A stretch of 64,000 bases of DNA from Flagellimonas alvinocaridis (lineage in GTDB: Bacteria > Bacteroidota > Bacteroidia > Flavobacteriales > Flavobacteriaceae). Made by a program: the position numbers and the translations under genes. A model generated the notes under the pieces. It did no database searches and was not told where the DNA came from. It saw only the letters and a program-made list of their open reading frames with translations. Below, in pieces: positions 45,147 to 54,122 of this stretch. Position 1 is the first letter of the stretch; the number at the start of each line of letters is the position of its first letter. The stretch is from positions 590,263 to 654,262 of the forward strand of contig NZ_SNTZ01000001.1 in the NCBI RefSeq assembly GCF_004916895.1. The letters run 5' to 3'.

Positions 45147-46151
45147 CTAAAAATGAAAAACAAATGAGAAAGGATTCAACAAACTACTGTCCATTTGGAA
45201 CATATCTTGGTAAAACAGCAATAGTATAAGAATAGAAAGGACAAAGATTACCACTTGAATAAGCAGCCGGATAATTTTCGGAATCTCCTTGTTTTCCAAA
45301 TTTTCTACCAATCGTGAAATCCCAGGCTTATGGGCAATGTACATGATTTCCACTTCGCCTATGTCGGCTAGGGCTCCCATTTCCTTTTTATGGATGGTCT
45401 TTACATCCGTACCTTGAATACCCCGCCCAATAAGGTCCAAGAAAGTATACGTGAACTCTATTTTCGGGTTTTTTTGGATTCGAACACCGGTATCTTTATA
45501 GTCTTGAATAATAGCCTTGGCCCCCAAACCACTATAAAGGAGGTCCCAGTTCATCTTTTTTGTGGATTTTTTGGTAAGTAATTCGTTTTGCAATAAGTAC
45601 CACCTCAAAAAGAGATAAATGATCACAAAAACTAAGCTAAGTTGCCACACGGCGGAAGAAGCAAAGATTCGCTCATATCTTTCAGGAAAAATGTTAATCC
45701 TATATATGGTTATGGCCATAAGATAAAAGTATCCAATGACGTAGGCGACCATAAAGAAACAGCAGAATAAAACCAGCACAAAAGATATACGGTGGTTGGT
45801 TGGAATAAACAGGATGGGATCATTGGGTCTTTTGGAGGGATCCAGACCAATATGTAGCACGTTTCCCGGAAGGAAGCGGTTCAAATGTGGTTGGCGATCT
45901 TTAAGACGAATTGTTCTTTGTATGGGATGACCACAAAAATTTTCAAATACAATCAAGGCCTCTACCCAAACAAACTTTCTCATTCTTAATGTTTTTGTAG
46001 AGAGAATGGTTGCTTGCATCACAGGCACTAGATTCTCTTTTAGCGCCGACCAAACCGAAAGTTGGGAGTGAAAACAGGTAGAAAACAACACATACAACCA
46101 ATAGAACAGGACCAAACTCACGGTGGCCAGAGTAATAACGGTGTAGGTCAT
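45147..46151 (-). CDS. Uncharacterised membrane protein, possibly DUF3592-like
   Basis: I do not recognise this 334-residue protein with confidence. It has an N-terminal helix (2-24), two central helices (about 122-150 and 172-195) and a C-terminal helix (about 295-318). Between them lie soluble beta-rich segments. The pattern GLGAKAIIQDYKDTGVRIQKNPKIEFTYTFLDLIGRGIQG (about 214-253) resembles DUF3592-type domains, which contain a similar ATGxxxxxxPxxxFxYxVxG motif. It lies 26 bp upstream of the DUF2157 gene on the same strand, so it may belong to that module. Confidence 0.5.
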   Translation of the reverse strand: MTYTVITLATVSLVLFYWLYVLFSTCFHSQLSVWSALKENLVPVMQATILSTKTLRMRKFVWVEALIVFENFCGHPIQRTIRLKDRQPHLNRFLPGNVLHIGLDPSKRPNDPILFIPTNHRISFVLVLFCCFFMVAYVIGYFYLMAITIYRINIFPERYERIFASSAVWQLSLVFVIIYLFLRWYLLQNELLTKKSTKKMNWDLLYSGLGAKAIIQDYKDTGVRIQKNPKIEFTYTFLDLIGRGIQGTDVKTIHKKEMGALADIGEVEIMYIAHKPGISRLVENLENKEIPKIIRLLIQVVIFVLSILILLLFYQDMFQMDSSLLNPFSFVFHF

Positions 46152-46242
46152 GCGGCAAGATTTTAGGGAAAAGTACGGAAAGTAGCGTGGGATTTACCCG
46201 CGATCTGATGGTTGTGGCTTTTGGGTTGATGAACGGGATACT

Positions 46243-47439
46243 TTACTTTGTAAATGAAGAAAGTATTTCCAAGAAACGATCTAATAGGGCCACTTGATCA
46301 TTAAATGATGTGTTGGCCAAAAAACTTTTGCGGGAAAAAGCCCGTGCGAATAAATCGTATTTTAGCCGGTATACCATTCGCTGCACCTGTACGTCTTCAT
46401 TTTTTCCTAAAGCCGTGAGTTTTTTAAGATTTTCTTTCCACCAATTGAAGTCGGGCTTATCCGAGCCTTCAAAATCTTTAGAAAACTGACTGCGAAATTC
46501 TTTACCCAATCTTTGCTCCATAAGAAGCGCTTTTTTCAGTTTTCTACTCTGTTTCTTGTAAGTTGTTGATTCTTGTAATGCAGCATATCCTTGTCGGAGG
46601 CTGTCCACTTGGATTGATTCCCCGTAATCGGTCAACATACGAACATATTGTTCGGCGAGGAGAATGGGCTCATTTTGAGCTTCTATTTTTTTCAGCCATT
46701 GGTAGTCCAAAGAATATTGTTTCATGAACAGTGCTGTGTCTTCGGAATTGTTTGCCTTCAATTTTTGAAGATACAGCCAATCAAACGCTCTGGATATGTG
46801 GGAAGAATGGGGCCAGCGATGTTCATCATCGAAGGTAATAAGGGTGTTGCTAAAATGAATTTGGTCCAGATAATCACGGTTTTGCATCATTTCACTATAG
46901 TTCATATCCCGATAGCCGCAAAGGCCAACATAGGAATACGTCTGTGTAGTGGGCATATGCTCTTTCTGACCTGAAAACCCTGCACCACAACCAATAACCC
47001 CAGCAAATTGATTGGTCAAAGAGGCAATGGCACTCGCCAATCGTGAACCTCCTGAAAACCCCGCGGCATAGATACCGTCTTTCTGGATGTTAAAGTTTGA
47101 GAAAACATGATTAAAAAGATGATCGGCTATTTTGAAGTTGCGCTCGTATGGGGCATTTCTGGAATTATTGGAACAGACCAAAACAAGACCATGCTTTTCA
47201 GAAGCCTCAATAAAAGGTTGAATACCGGCACGTCCCCGGGCCGCAGGATCAAATATGAATACAATTGGGCTCAATACAGCATCTGAATAGGAATCGGGAA
47301 GATAGAGGGCAAAAGACTCTCCTTGGGCTCCTGAGACCTGGATGGTATCATGGACAATGCCTTTTTTAAAGGAGGTTTGGGAATATAGGAACAGCTTGGG
47401 ACAAAGAAAAATTAACCATATAAGGAATATTGTCCGCAT
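46243..47439 (-). CDS. Secreted alpha/beta-hydrolase (polyhydroxybutyrate-depolymerase/esterase-like)
   Basis: A 398-residue protein with a signal peptide (MRTIFLIWLIFLCPKLFLYSQ). Residues about 30-200 form an alpha/beta-hydrolase core: the nucleophile elbow GFSGGSR (about 131-137, Ser in GxSxG) and a late His in DEHRWPHSSH (about 201-210). The C-terminal 180 residues are helical and not typical of the fold. The substrate is unknown. It lies 3 bp after the S41 protease gene and completes the rnpA-S41-hydrolase transcript. Confidence 0.7.
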   Translation of the reverse strand: MRTIFLIWLIFLCPKLFLYSQTSFKKGIVHDTIQVSGAQGESFALYLPDSYSDAVLSPIVFIFDPAARGRAGIQPFIEASEKHGLVLVCSNNSRNAPYERNFKIADHLFNHVFSNFNIQKDGIYAAGFSGGSRLASAIASLTNQFAGVIGCGAGFSGQKEHMPTTQTYSYVGLCGYRDMNYSEMMQNRDYLDQIHFSNTLITFDDEHRWPHSSHISRAFDWLYLQKLKANNSEDTALFMKQYSLDYQWLKKIEAQNEPILLAEQYVRMLTDYGESIQVDSLRQGYAALQESTTYKKQSRKLKKALLMEQRLGKEFRSQFSKDFEGSDKPDFNWWKENLKKLTALGKNEDVQVQRMVYRLKYDLFARAFSRKSFLANTSFNDQVALLDRFLEILSSFTK

Positions 47440-47442
47440 GAT

Positions 47443-49074
47443 TTATCGTAAAAGCTCTGTATATTTAGAACGATCTGACAAAAGCACTTTTGCAGCCAAA
47501 ATGGCATCGTCGTGGCCCAAATAGTAGGTGTAAAGCCCGTCCCTGTAGAAAAACCGCGTGATGATTTCATCTTCCAAATTCTTCTGTATCTCATTCTTAT
47601 AGGTATCCAGTGCGGAAATTTTACCACGATTTACCGCTAGGAGTAGATCCTTATATTTTTCTTGAACATCTGGCCCCAACAATGATTCATCTGCGTTAAT
47701 GGATTCTTCCAACAAGGTTTCGGTTTTGGTCTGGAACGAAAAATTCTGCTCTTGCACATATTTTTTAAACGCAACGTAATCTGCTTCAGAAAGAGCAAAA
47801 TCGTCTACCGAATCAAAGGAATGGTCGTAATAATAGTCGGTGGCAAAATCAAAAACAAGGTTGTTTTGCTCAAGGGCATCAATTAAGGTATTGGTACGCA
47901 AAGAGTTGATGACCACATCGGGCATTACCCCGCCTCCATCTTGAACCTTGCGACCGTTTTTGGTGGAAAACTCCTTAAAGTCAGTGTTTCTGACCGCATT
48001 TCCTACCTCGTCACGGTGCCAATAATCCAAAGATTGAATACACCTTCCGGAAGGCGTATAATATCGGGATATGGTGACTTTCAATTGTGTGCCATAGGTA
48101 AGTTTCAAAGGTCTTTGAACCAGCCCTTTCCCGAAACTTCGTGCCCCCATGATAACGGCCCTGTCCAAATCCTGTAATCCCCCAGAAACAATTTCGCTTG
48201 CAGAGGCGCTTCTACCATCAACCAAGACCACTAAAGGAATATCAACATCTTCAGGTTGGTTTCTGGTCCTATATTCTTGGTTGAATTTCTTTACCTTGGA
48301 TTTTGTGGTAACGATCAATTCGCCCTTGGGAACAAAAAGATTGGTCACATTAATGGCTTCGGACAAAAGCCCTCCCGGGTTTCCCCTTAAATCGAGGACC
48401 AGTTGTTCAGCACCTCGGCCCATTAGGTCTTGCATGGCCGATTTGGTCTGACTTGAAGCCTTTCTATTAAAACGGGAAAGGACAATATATCCGGTTTTAT
48501 CGTCGATCATGTCATAAAAGGGAACAGCGTCTACCTCAACCCCTTCGCGGGTAATTGTGGCAGTTTTGGTTTCTCCTTGCCTTACATAGGTGACATTCAC
48601 ACTTGTGTTTGAAGCTCCTTTTAGAAGCTCTCCGGCATCATCGTCAAAATCGGAAACCTTGGTCTCTCCAATCTGTATGATTTCATCACCGGCCTTAAGG
48701 CCGGCCTTATCGGCAGCATAGCCTTTGTAGGGTTCTACAATGAGCAGCTTACTTTCATAGGAACGAACAACCGCCCCGATCCCTGAATATTCTCCAGCGT
48801 TGTTGATTTTGTAGGCCTCCACATCCTGTTCGTTCAAAAACTGTGTGTAGGGATCCAATTCTCCCAACATATTTTTAATGGCCGAATCCATGAGTTCTGC
48901 GGGATTGGTATCGTCCACATAGTTCATGTTCAACTCCTTGAAGAGCGTGGTAAAGATTTCAATTTGTTTAGCGATTTCAAAAAAATCGCTTTTTACGGCA
49001 AAACCACTGGCCCCAACCAAAATGATTACTGCTAAAACCGGAACAAGGAGTTTTTTCTTAGTTGTTGCTTTCAT
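47443..49074 (-). CDS. S41-family carboxy-terminal processing peptidase
   Basis: A 543-residue protease anchored by an N-terminal helix (about 9-26, KLLVPVLAVIILVGASGFAV). A PDZ domain (about 90-175, SGIGAVVRSYESKLLIVEPYKGYAADKAGLKAGDEIIQIG) precedes the S41 core, where DGRSASASEIVSGGLQD (about 285-301) holds the catalytic Ser and RSFGKGLVQ (about 313-321) the catalytic Lys. Such CtpA-like enzymes trim protein C-termini in the periplasm. An additional C-terminal helical segment of about 140 residues is seen in flavobacterial members. Its start overlaps the rnpA stop by 17 bp. Confidence 0.9.
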   Translation of the reverse strand: MKATTKKKLLVPVLAVIILVGASGFAVKSDFFEIAKQIEIFTTLFKELNMNYVDDTNPAELMDSAIKNMLGELDPYTQFLNEQDVEAYKINNAGEYSGIGAVVRSYESKLLIVEPYKGYAADKAGLKAGDEIIQIGETKVSDFDDDAGELLKGASNTSVNVTYVRQGETKTATITREGVEVDAVPFYDMIDDKTGYIVLSRFNRKASSQTKSAMQDLMGRGAEQLVLDLRGNPGGLLSEAINVTNLFVPKGELIVTTKSKVKKFNQEYRTRNQPEDVDIPLVVLVDGRSASASEIVSGGLQDLDRAVIMGARSFGKGLVQRPLKLTYGTQLKVTISRYYTPSGRCIQSLDYWHRDEVGNAVRNTDFKEFSTKNGRKVQDGGGVMPDVVINSLRTNTLIDALEQNNLVFDFATDYYYDHSFDSVDDFALSEADYVAFKKYVQEQNFSFQTKTETLLEESINADESLLGPDVQEKYKDLLLAVNRGKISALDTYKNEIQKNLEDEIITRFFYRDGLYTYYLGHDDAILAAKVLLSDRSKYTELLR

Positions 49075-49441
49075 GGGATTCTTTTTTTAGAAAGGCCTCA
49101 AAAAGATTTTTCATGGCCACATCTACCTCATTAAAGGTGGGCAGTCTATTGCCAAGGTATAAAAATAAGAACGCAAAGTTTCCCTCAATGTTGTTAAAAA
49201 TGAGGGGCTTGTTCAAGCGATAAGCCTCTCGCAAGAGCCGTTTGATTCGATTACGGTCTACAGCGTCCTTAAACTTTTTCTTTGGCGCCACGACCCCTAC
49301 CTTGATGGGTGTTGCATCCTCAAAGTGGACTTTTCTATAAATAAGTTTTATAGGAAACTCATTGATGTTTTTGCCATCAACAAAGAGGTCTTCAAAAACC
49401 TTTTTGCTTTTTAGTTTCTCTTTTCTTTGGAAAGTGTGCAT
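49058..49441 (-). CDS. rnpA: Ribonuclease P protein component
   Basis: A 127-residue basic protein that assists the RNase P RNA in removing tRNA 5' leaders. It begins with the family block FQRKEKLKSKKVFEDLF, and the RNR-type signature is DRNRIKRLLREAYR (about 60-73). Unlike most bacteria, no rpmH lies upstream; the following gene is an S41 protease, a common flavobacterial arrangement. Overlap with that gene is 17 bp. Confidence 0.93.
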   Translation of the reverse strand: MHTFQRKEKLKSKKVFEDLFVDGKNINEFPIKLIYRKVHFEDATPIKVGVVAPKKKFKDAVDRNRIKRLLREAYRLNKPLIFNNIEGNFAFLFLYLGNRLPTFNEVDVAMKNLFEAFLKKESHESNN

Positions 49442-49542
49442 CAGTATATCTAGAGTTTTACCTCAAGGGATATGTACAATTTACTCAAATTTGATGTAAA
49501 TATGTAATGGACTCCCCCACAGATAATACAAGCCAAGAAAAT

Positions 49543-51393
49543 CTAAGGGTTGGATTGATATATGTTATTCTCTGAATTTATATCTGCCATAAGCTGCGAT
49601 GGGTCTATCACCATTGCCTTGACACTTTCCAAAGGCATATCCAATATAAACTCATAGGTTGGATAAGCCCAGGGCCAATCTTCCAAAGTTGTCCTTTTTA
49701 GGGTTTGATAAGGATTTTCCTTTTCACCGTACATCATTCGCAAGGGAATATAATAGGTGGTCTGTGAGCCATCTGCCCCAACGACCAAGATATCCAAAGG
49801 CATTGGCATTTCACCAATTCGCTCCAAAGTAACCTTGGTTTTATTGCCCGCTGCTTCAACGCTCTTAATGCCATAGTCGATGGTATTGGTGGTTTGGGTC
49901 CAATCAGTAAGGTACCAACCCAATTGCATACCAGAAACTTTTTCTGCAGTTCTGATCACATCATTGGGCACAGGGTGTTTAAACTTGAAATCATCAAAAT
50001 ACTTTCGGATGGTCTCCATCAATTTATCCTGTCCAATAATGTATCCCAATTGCGAAAGAAAAACAGCGCCTTTGCTATAGGCGGAAATGCCATAGGCAAA
50101 ATTGGTGGTATATCGGTCTGCATGGGTAGATTGAGGCTTTTCCAAACCTGAATTTACCAAGGCATAATATCCTTTGTAAGAACCTTCAAAAGGGTTTTCC
50201 TTGTTCTGGTCCATGATTTCGCTCTTGCACAAGCTACTGATAAAGGTAGTGAAGCCTTCATCCATCCATTCGTGTTTGGATTCGTTGTTGGCCAACACGT
50301 GTTGAAACCAAGAATGTGCCATTTCGTGGACCATGACACTGACCAAGCTTCCAAAATCCCTGCCCCCTGTAATCAAGGTGCTCATGGCGTATTCCATACC
50401 ACCATCGCCACCCTGTACCACAGAATATTGTTCGTAGGGATATTGACCTATGTTCTTGCTGAAAAAACGCATGGCGTCTTCGGTTTTAGGTTGTAGTTTT
50501 TTCCAGTTTTCAATGATTTCAGGGTCGTTTTTGTAAAAGAAATGAAGCACTGGCCCGTCTTCCATTTTTAGGGTATCATGAAGATATTCTGGATCGGCCG
50601 CCCACATAAAATCATGTACGTTTGGTGCCACAAAATGCCAAGTAAGTGTTTTGCCCTTGGTTTTTATCTTGGTTCCGGGTGTCTCGTATCCATGTCCTAC
50701 TTCATTGGGGTTCTGCAAATAGCCGGAGCCACCTACAGTATAGGTTTTGTCCAAGGTCAGTTTTACGTCAAAATTTCCCCACACCCCATGAAATTCGCGA
50801 GCAATGTATGGAGTGGGGTGCCAGCCTTCAAAATCGTATTCTGAAATTTTTGGGTACCACTGGCTCATGGAAAGAGCAACACCTTCCCTGCTATTTCTTC
50901 CAGCTCTCCTAATCTGAAGGGGAACCTGACCTTTAAAGGTCATTTCCAAGGTTGTTTTTCCGCCAGAAGCAATCGGAGTGGCCAAATCTACCACCAAAAT
51001 AGTGCCTTCCTCAACAAAGGAAACCGCTTGCCCATCTTGGGTAAGGCTTTCCACATGCAGATAGCCTATTTCACTTTCAGAGAGGGAAGCGATTCTACTT
51101 TTCCCGTTTTCCATCATTCGGTTATCGGGATCTTTTATGCTCTGTAGTCTCATGTCCATCTCGCTTCCGGGCTGGAAGGCGTTATAGTATAGATGGTAAA
51201 ACACGCGACTTAACTCATCTGGGGAATTATTGGTGTAGACCAATTTTTGTGTTCCTGTATATTGATATGTCTTGACATCCATGGCTACATCCATGGTATA
51301 ATCCACATGTTGCTGCCAATAGTCTCTGTTCTGGGCGGCTAAACTTAAAACAGAGGTTAAAGTAACCAGAAGTAAAAGGGATAGTTGTTTCAT
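49543..51393 (-). CDS. M1-family zinc aminopeptidase, secreted
   Basis: A 616-residue metallopeptidase with a signal peptide (MKQLSLLLLVTLTSVLSLAAQ). The zinc site is complete: VMVHEMAHSWF (HExxH, about residue 352) and the third ligand Glu in HEWMDEGFT. GGMEYAMSTL (about 328) corresponds to the M1 exopeptidase GxMEN motif, with Tyr-Ala replacing Asn. Residues about 25-260 are the N-terminal beta domain. It probably removes N-terminal amino acids from peptides in the periplasm. It follows the S8 protease gene by 1 bp; the two are likely one transcript. Confidence 0.9.
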   Translation of the reverse strand: MKQLSLLLLVTLTSVLSLAAQNRDYWQQHVDYTMDVAMDVKTYQYTGTQKLVYTNNSPDELSRVFYHLYYNAFQPGSEMDMRLQSIKDPDNRMMENGKSRIASLSESEIGYLHVESLTQDGQAVSFVEEGTILVVDLATPIASGGKTTLEMTFKGQVPLQIRRAGRNSREGVALSMSQWYPKISEYDFEGWHPTPYIAREFHGVWGNFDVKLTLDKTYTVGGSGYLQNPNEVGHGYETPGTKIKTKGKTLTWHFVAPNVHDFMWAADPEYLHDTLKMEDGPVLHFFYKNDPEIIENWKKLQPKTEDAMRFFSKNIGQYPYEQYSVVQGGDGGMEYAMSTLITGGRDFGSLVSVMVHEMAHSWFQHVLANNESKHEWMDEGFTTFISSLCKSEIMDQNKENPFEGSYKGYYALVNSGLEKPQSTHADRYTTNFAYGISAYSKGAVFLSQLGYIIGQDKLMETIRKYFDDFKFKHPVPNDVIRTAEKVSGMQLGWYLTDWTQTTNTIDYGIKSVEAAGNKTKVTLERIGEMPMPLDILVVGADGSQTTYYIPLRMMYGEKENPYQTLKRTTLEDWPWAYPTYEFILDMPLESVKAMVIDPSQLMADINSENNIYQSNP

Positions 51394-51394
51394 T

Positions 51395-53047
51395 TTATTT
51401 TGAATTGCTTTGCAAGGTCATTTTACCTGTTGAAATATTATCTGCCAAAATAAGGGCATTATAGGCATTGACCATTTTTCCTGATTTTGAAATAGTATTG
51501 AATGCATCTGATTTGGTTGTATCGCCAGATAACACGACGGATGCTTTTGAGCGCAGACCAGATTGCATAATGATTTGTTTTACCTGGGTAGCTGAAAGAT
51601 CAGGGTAATACGACCGAATCAACGCAGCAACACCGGAAACAGCTGGAGCAGCCATAGACGTGCCTCCTTGAAATTCATAATCGTTGTTTGGCATGGTAGA
51701 GTAGATGGCATCTCCTGGAGCAAAAACATCCACGTTTTGTGCGCCATAGTTTGAGAAGGAAGCCACCATTTCTGAACCATAGCTACTGGTAAGTGCCCCT
51801 ACGGTTATTACATTGTCAATAAATTCAGTAGTGCCAAATTTATGATCATTGGGGTAATTTGGGTTTTCGGGATTGTCCAGATTGTGGCCGTCGTTACCAG
51901 CAGCGTGAACAATTAAGACGTCTCTTGAGGCAGCGTATTGAATGGCATCGTATACCCATTCTGCCTTTGGAGAAAACGATTTCCCGAAACTACAATTAAT
52001 GATTTTTGCACCATTATCAACGGCGTACCGGATGGCAAGAGCAATGTCTTTGTCATATTCATCCCCATTGGGAACGGCACGAATGCTCATAATCTCAACA
52101 TTTTGGGCCACACCGTTGATTCCTTTGCCATTGTTGCGCTCAGCTGCAATGATTCCGGCTACGTGTGTTCCATGACTTTCTGAATCTACTTGATTTTTTG
52201 GGTTTCCATTCCCATAGCGAGCATCGTCCATATCGTATGGGTCATCACCAACCGGGGTTCTACCATTAAAATCCTTGTTGAGGTTATAATTCACTTGATC
52301 GGTAAAATAGGTGATGCCCTCTTCTAGTTCTTCCAAGACATCGGGAATACTTTCACCATAGGTGAACATTTGGGTTAAAATGGCAACGTTTTGCTGCATT
52401 TGCTCACTTTTTGGCTCAATGGCCAACAGCTCTTTTTTGGTATACGTATCTTTACCCAGTGCCTCTTTAACCGAATTGTCGGCATTTTTTACCACTTGGA
52501 AAATCTGTTCATATTGCTGTTTGTTCTGTAAGGCCTCGGGATATTCGCTATCTAAAAGAATACGGGCTTTTGCTCTTTCGGAAGCATCACCAACATTCAC
52601 ACGTAGCATCCGAACATATTCCAATTGTTCATTGTAGGAATTCCCCAAAAAATTGTATCCATGAATATCGTCCACATATCCATTGCCATCGTCATCTTTA
52701 CCATTATTGGGGCGCTCACCTTTGTTGGTCCATAGTACTCCGTTCAGGTCCTCGTGCTCCAAGTCGATTCCGGAGTCCACTACCGCAACAATAACGGTTT
52801 TGCCTTTTTTGTTTTTGATGACTTCATTGTAGGCTTTATCAACACTCATTCCAGGAATGGTATCTGCAATCAGGTCGGCATGGCCCCAATGCTTTTTCTC
52901 GGTATCCGTGAGTTCAGAGATTTTTAACGGAACGGTATCTATGTTCTCCACAGGTGTGGAAACCAAAGAGGTTGTTGCGCCACAACCCATCAAAAACAAT
53001 GATGCGGACAGGGAAGCAAAGGAAAGATTAAGATATGTGCGGTTCAT
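51395..53047 (-). CDS. S8-family (subtilisin-like) serine protease lipoprotein
   Basis: A 550-residue protease with a lipoprotein signal (lipobox LMGC, Cys22). Catalytic triad: Asp91 in VVDSGIDLEH, His in SHGTHVAGI (about 292) and Ser in GGTSMAAPAVSG (about 463). A charged insertion of about 150 residues sits between the Asp and His blocks (MLRVNVGDASERAK... to EEGITYF). There is no T9SS sorting domain at the C-terminus, so export would be through Sec plus lipid anchoring. It lies 12 bp downstream of an MBL-fold gene and 1 bp before the M1 peptidase. Confidence 0.92.
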   Translation of the reverse strand: MNRTYLNLSFASLSASLFLMGCGATTSLVSTPVENIDTVPLKISELTDTEKKHWGHADLIADTIPGMSVDKAYNEVIKNKKGKTVIVAVVDSGIDLEHEDLNGVLWTNKGERPNNGKDDDGNGYVDDIHGYNFLGNSYNEQLEYVRMLRVNVGDASERAKARILLDSEYPEALQNKQQYEQIFQVVKNADNSVKEALGKDTYTKKELLAIEPKSEQMQQNVAILTQMFTYGESIPDVLEELEEGITYFTDQVNYNLNKDFNGRTPVGDDPYDMDDARYGNGNPKNQVDSESHGTHVAGIIAAERNNGKGINGVAQNVEIMSIRAVPNGDEYDKDIALAIRYAVDNGAKIINCSFGKSFSPKAEWVYDAIQYAASRDVLIVHAAGNDGHNLDNPENPNYPNDHKFGTTEFIDNVITVGALTSSYGSEMVASFSNYGAQNVDVFAPGDAIYSTMPNNDYEFQGGTSMAAPAVSGVAALIRSYYPDLSATQVKQIIMQSGLRSKASVVLSGDTTKSDAFNTISKSGKMVNAYNALILADNISTGKMTLQSNSK

Positions 53048-53059
53048 ATGAATAAAGTG

Positions 53060-53923
53060 TTATTGTATTTTGAATATTTCGTTGAAAGAAAATATTTCGT
53101 CCAATCGAATACCTTTTTCGGTTTGTTTTAAGGAGCACAGCTGGTTGTGGGCATCGTGCTCAAAGAATAAAAGCCAATTGTTTTCCGCAGCAGCAGTTAA
53201 AAATTCGGCTTTTTCCTGAAGGGTTAATAATGGGCGGGTATCGTATCCCATTACGTATGGTAATGGAATATGGCCAACGGTTGGGACCAAATCGGCCACA
53301 AAGACAATGGTCTTTCCCTTATAATTGATTTGGGGGAGCATTTGTTTTTCGGTATGACCGTCCACAAAGTGGATGCCAAACCCCAATTCCGATTTTTCCT
53401 GAAAGGAATGGGCTTCTCCAAGGTACTTAAGCTGACCGCTTTCTTGCATGGGAATCAGGTTTTCCTTTAAAAAGGAAGCTTTTTCCCTTGCGTTGGGTTC
53501 GGTGGCCCATTGCCAATGGGCTTTGTTGGTCCAGAAATGGGCATTTTTAAATGCCGGTTCGTAGCCTGTGCGGTCTTTGTTCCACTGAACACTGCCTCCA
53601 CAATGGTCAAAATGAAGGTGGGTCATAAAAACATCGGTGATATCATCCCTGTGAAACCCTAAATCTTTCAAGGAACCGTCCAAAGAATGATTTCCCCATA
53701 GATAGTAATAGCTAAAAAACTTTTCGGATTGTTTGTTGCCAAGGCCTGTATCAATGAGGATAAGTCTATCACCATCTTCAATTAAAAGGCACCGGGCACC
53801 AAGGTCGATCATGTTATTGGCATCGGCAGGATTGGTCCTGTTCCAGATAGATTTTGGGACCACACCAAACATGGCGCCGCCGTCCAATTTAAAATTGCCA
53901 GTCTCTATGGGATATATCGTCAT
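53060..53923 (-). CDS. MBL-fold metallo-hydrolase
   Basis: A 287-residue cytosolic protein with no signal peptide. The metallo-beta-lactamase motif HxHxDH is in THLHFDHCGG (residues 101-110), with later ligands in HFVDGHTE and ADLVP. Overall it is like the AHL-lactonase/YflN-type subfamily, but substrate specificity is not evident and quorum-quenching is not claimed. First gene of the minus-strand MBL-S8-M1 group. Confidence 0.85.
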   Translation of the reverse strand: MTIYPIETGNFKLDGGAMFGVVPKSIWNRTNPADANNMIDLGARCLLIEDGDRLILIDTGLGNKQSEKFFSYYYLWGNHSLDGSLKDLGFHRDDITDVFMTHLHFDHCGGSVQWNKDRTGYEPAFKNAHFWTNKAHWQWATEPNAREKASFLKENLIPMQESGQLKYLGEAHSFQEKSELGFGIHFVDGHTEKQMLPQINYKGKTIVFVADLVPTVGHIPLPYVMGYDTRPLLTLQEKAEFLTAAAENNWLLFFEHDAHNQLCSLKQTEKGIRLDEIFSFNEIFKIQ

Positions 53924-54122
53924 TCAGAAAACAAATGGCATGCAAAATAAGAAAAGCCCAATGTATATACTTAAAAAATAAGCTTTTATTGGCCCTATTT
54001 TAACAAATTTATTTGATTCTTGGAGTGTATGAATGGGGTGCAAAGGCCAAAATTTTTATCCTATTAATCATATGGGATGAATTCTAAAAGAAAAGCAGTA
54101 AATTTCAAAAAAACTAAAACCA

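Noticed and set aside
50296..50301. Other CACGTG cores (50296-50301, 59154-59159, 41578-41583) as parS candidates
   Set aside because: Flanking bases do not match the GTT/AAC arms of parS.
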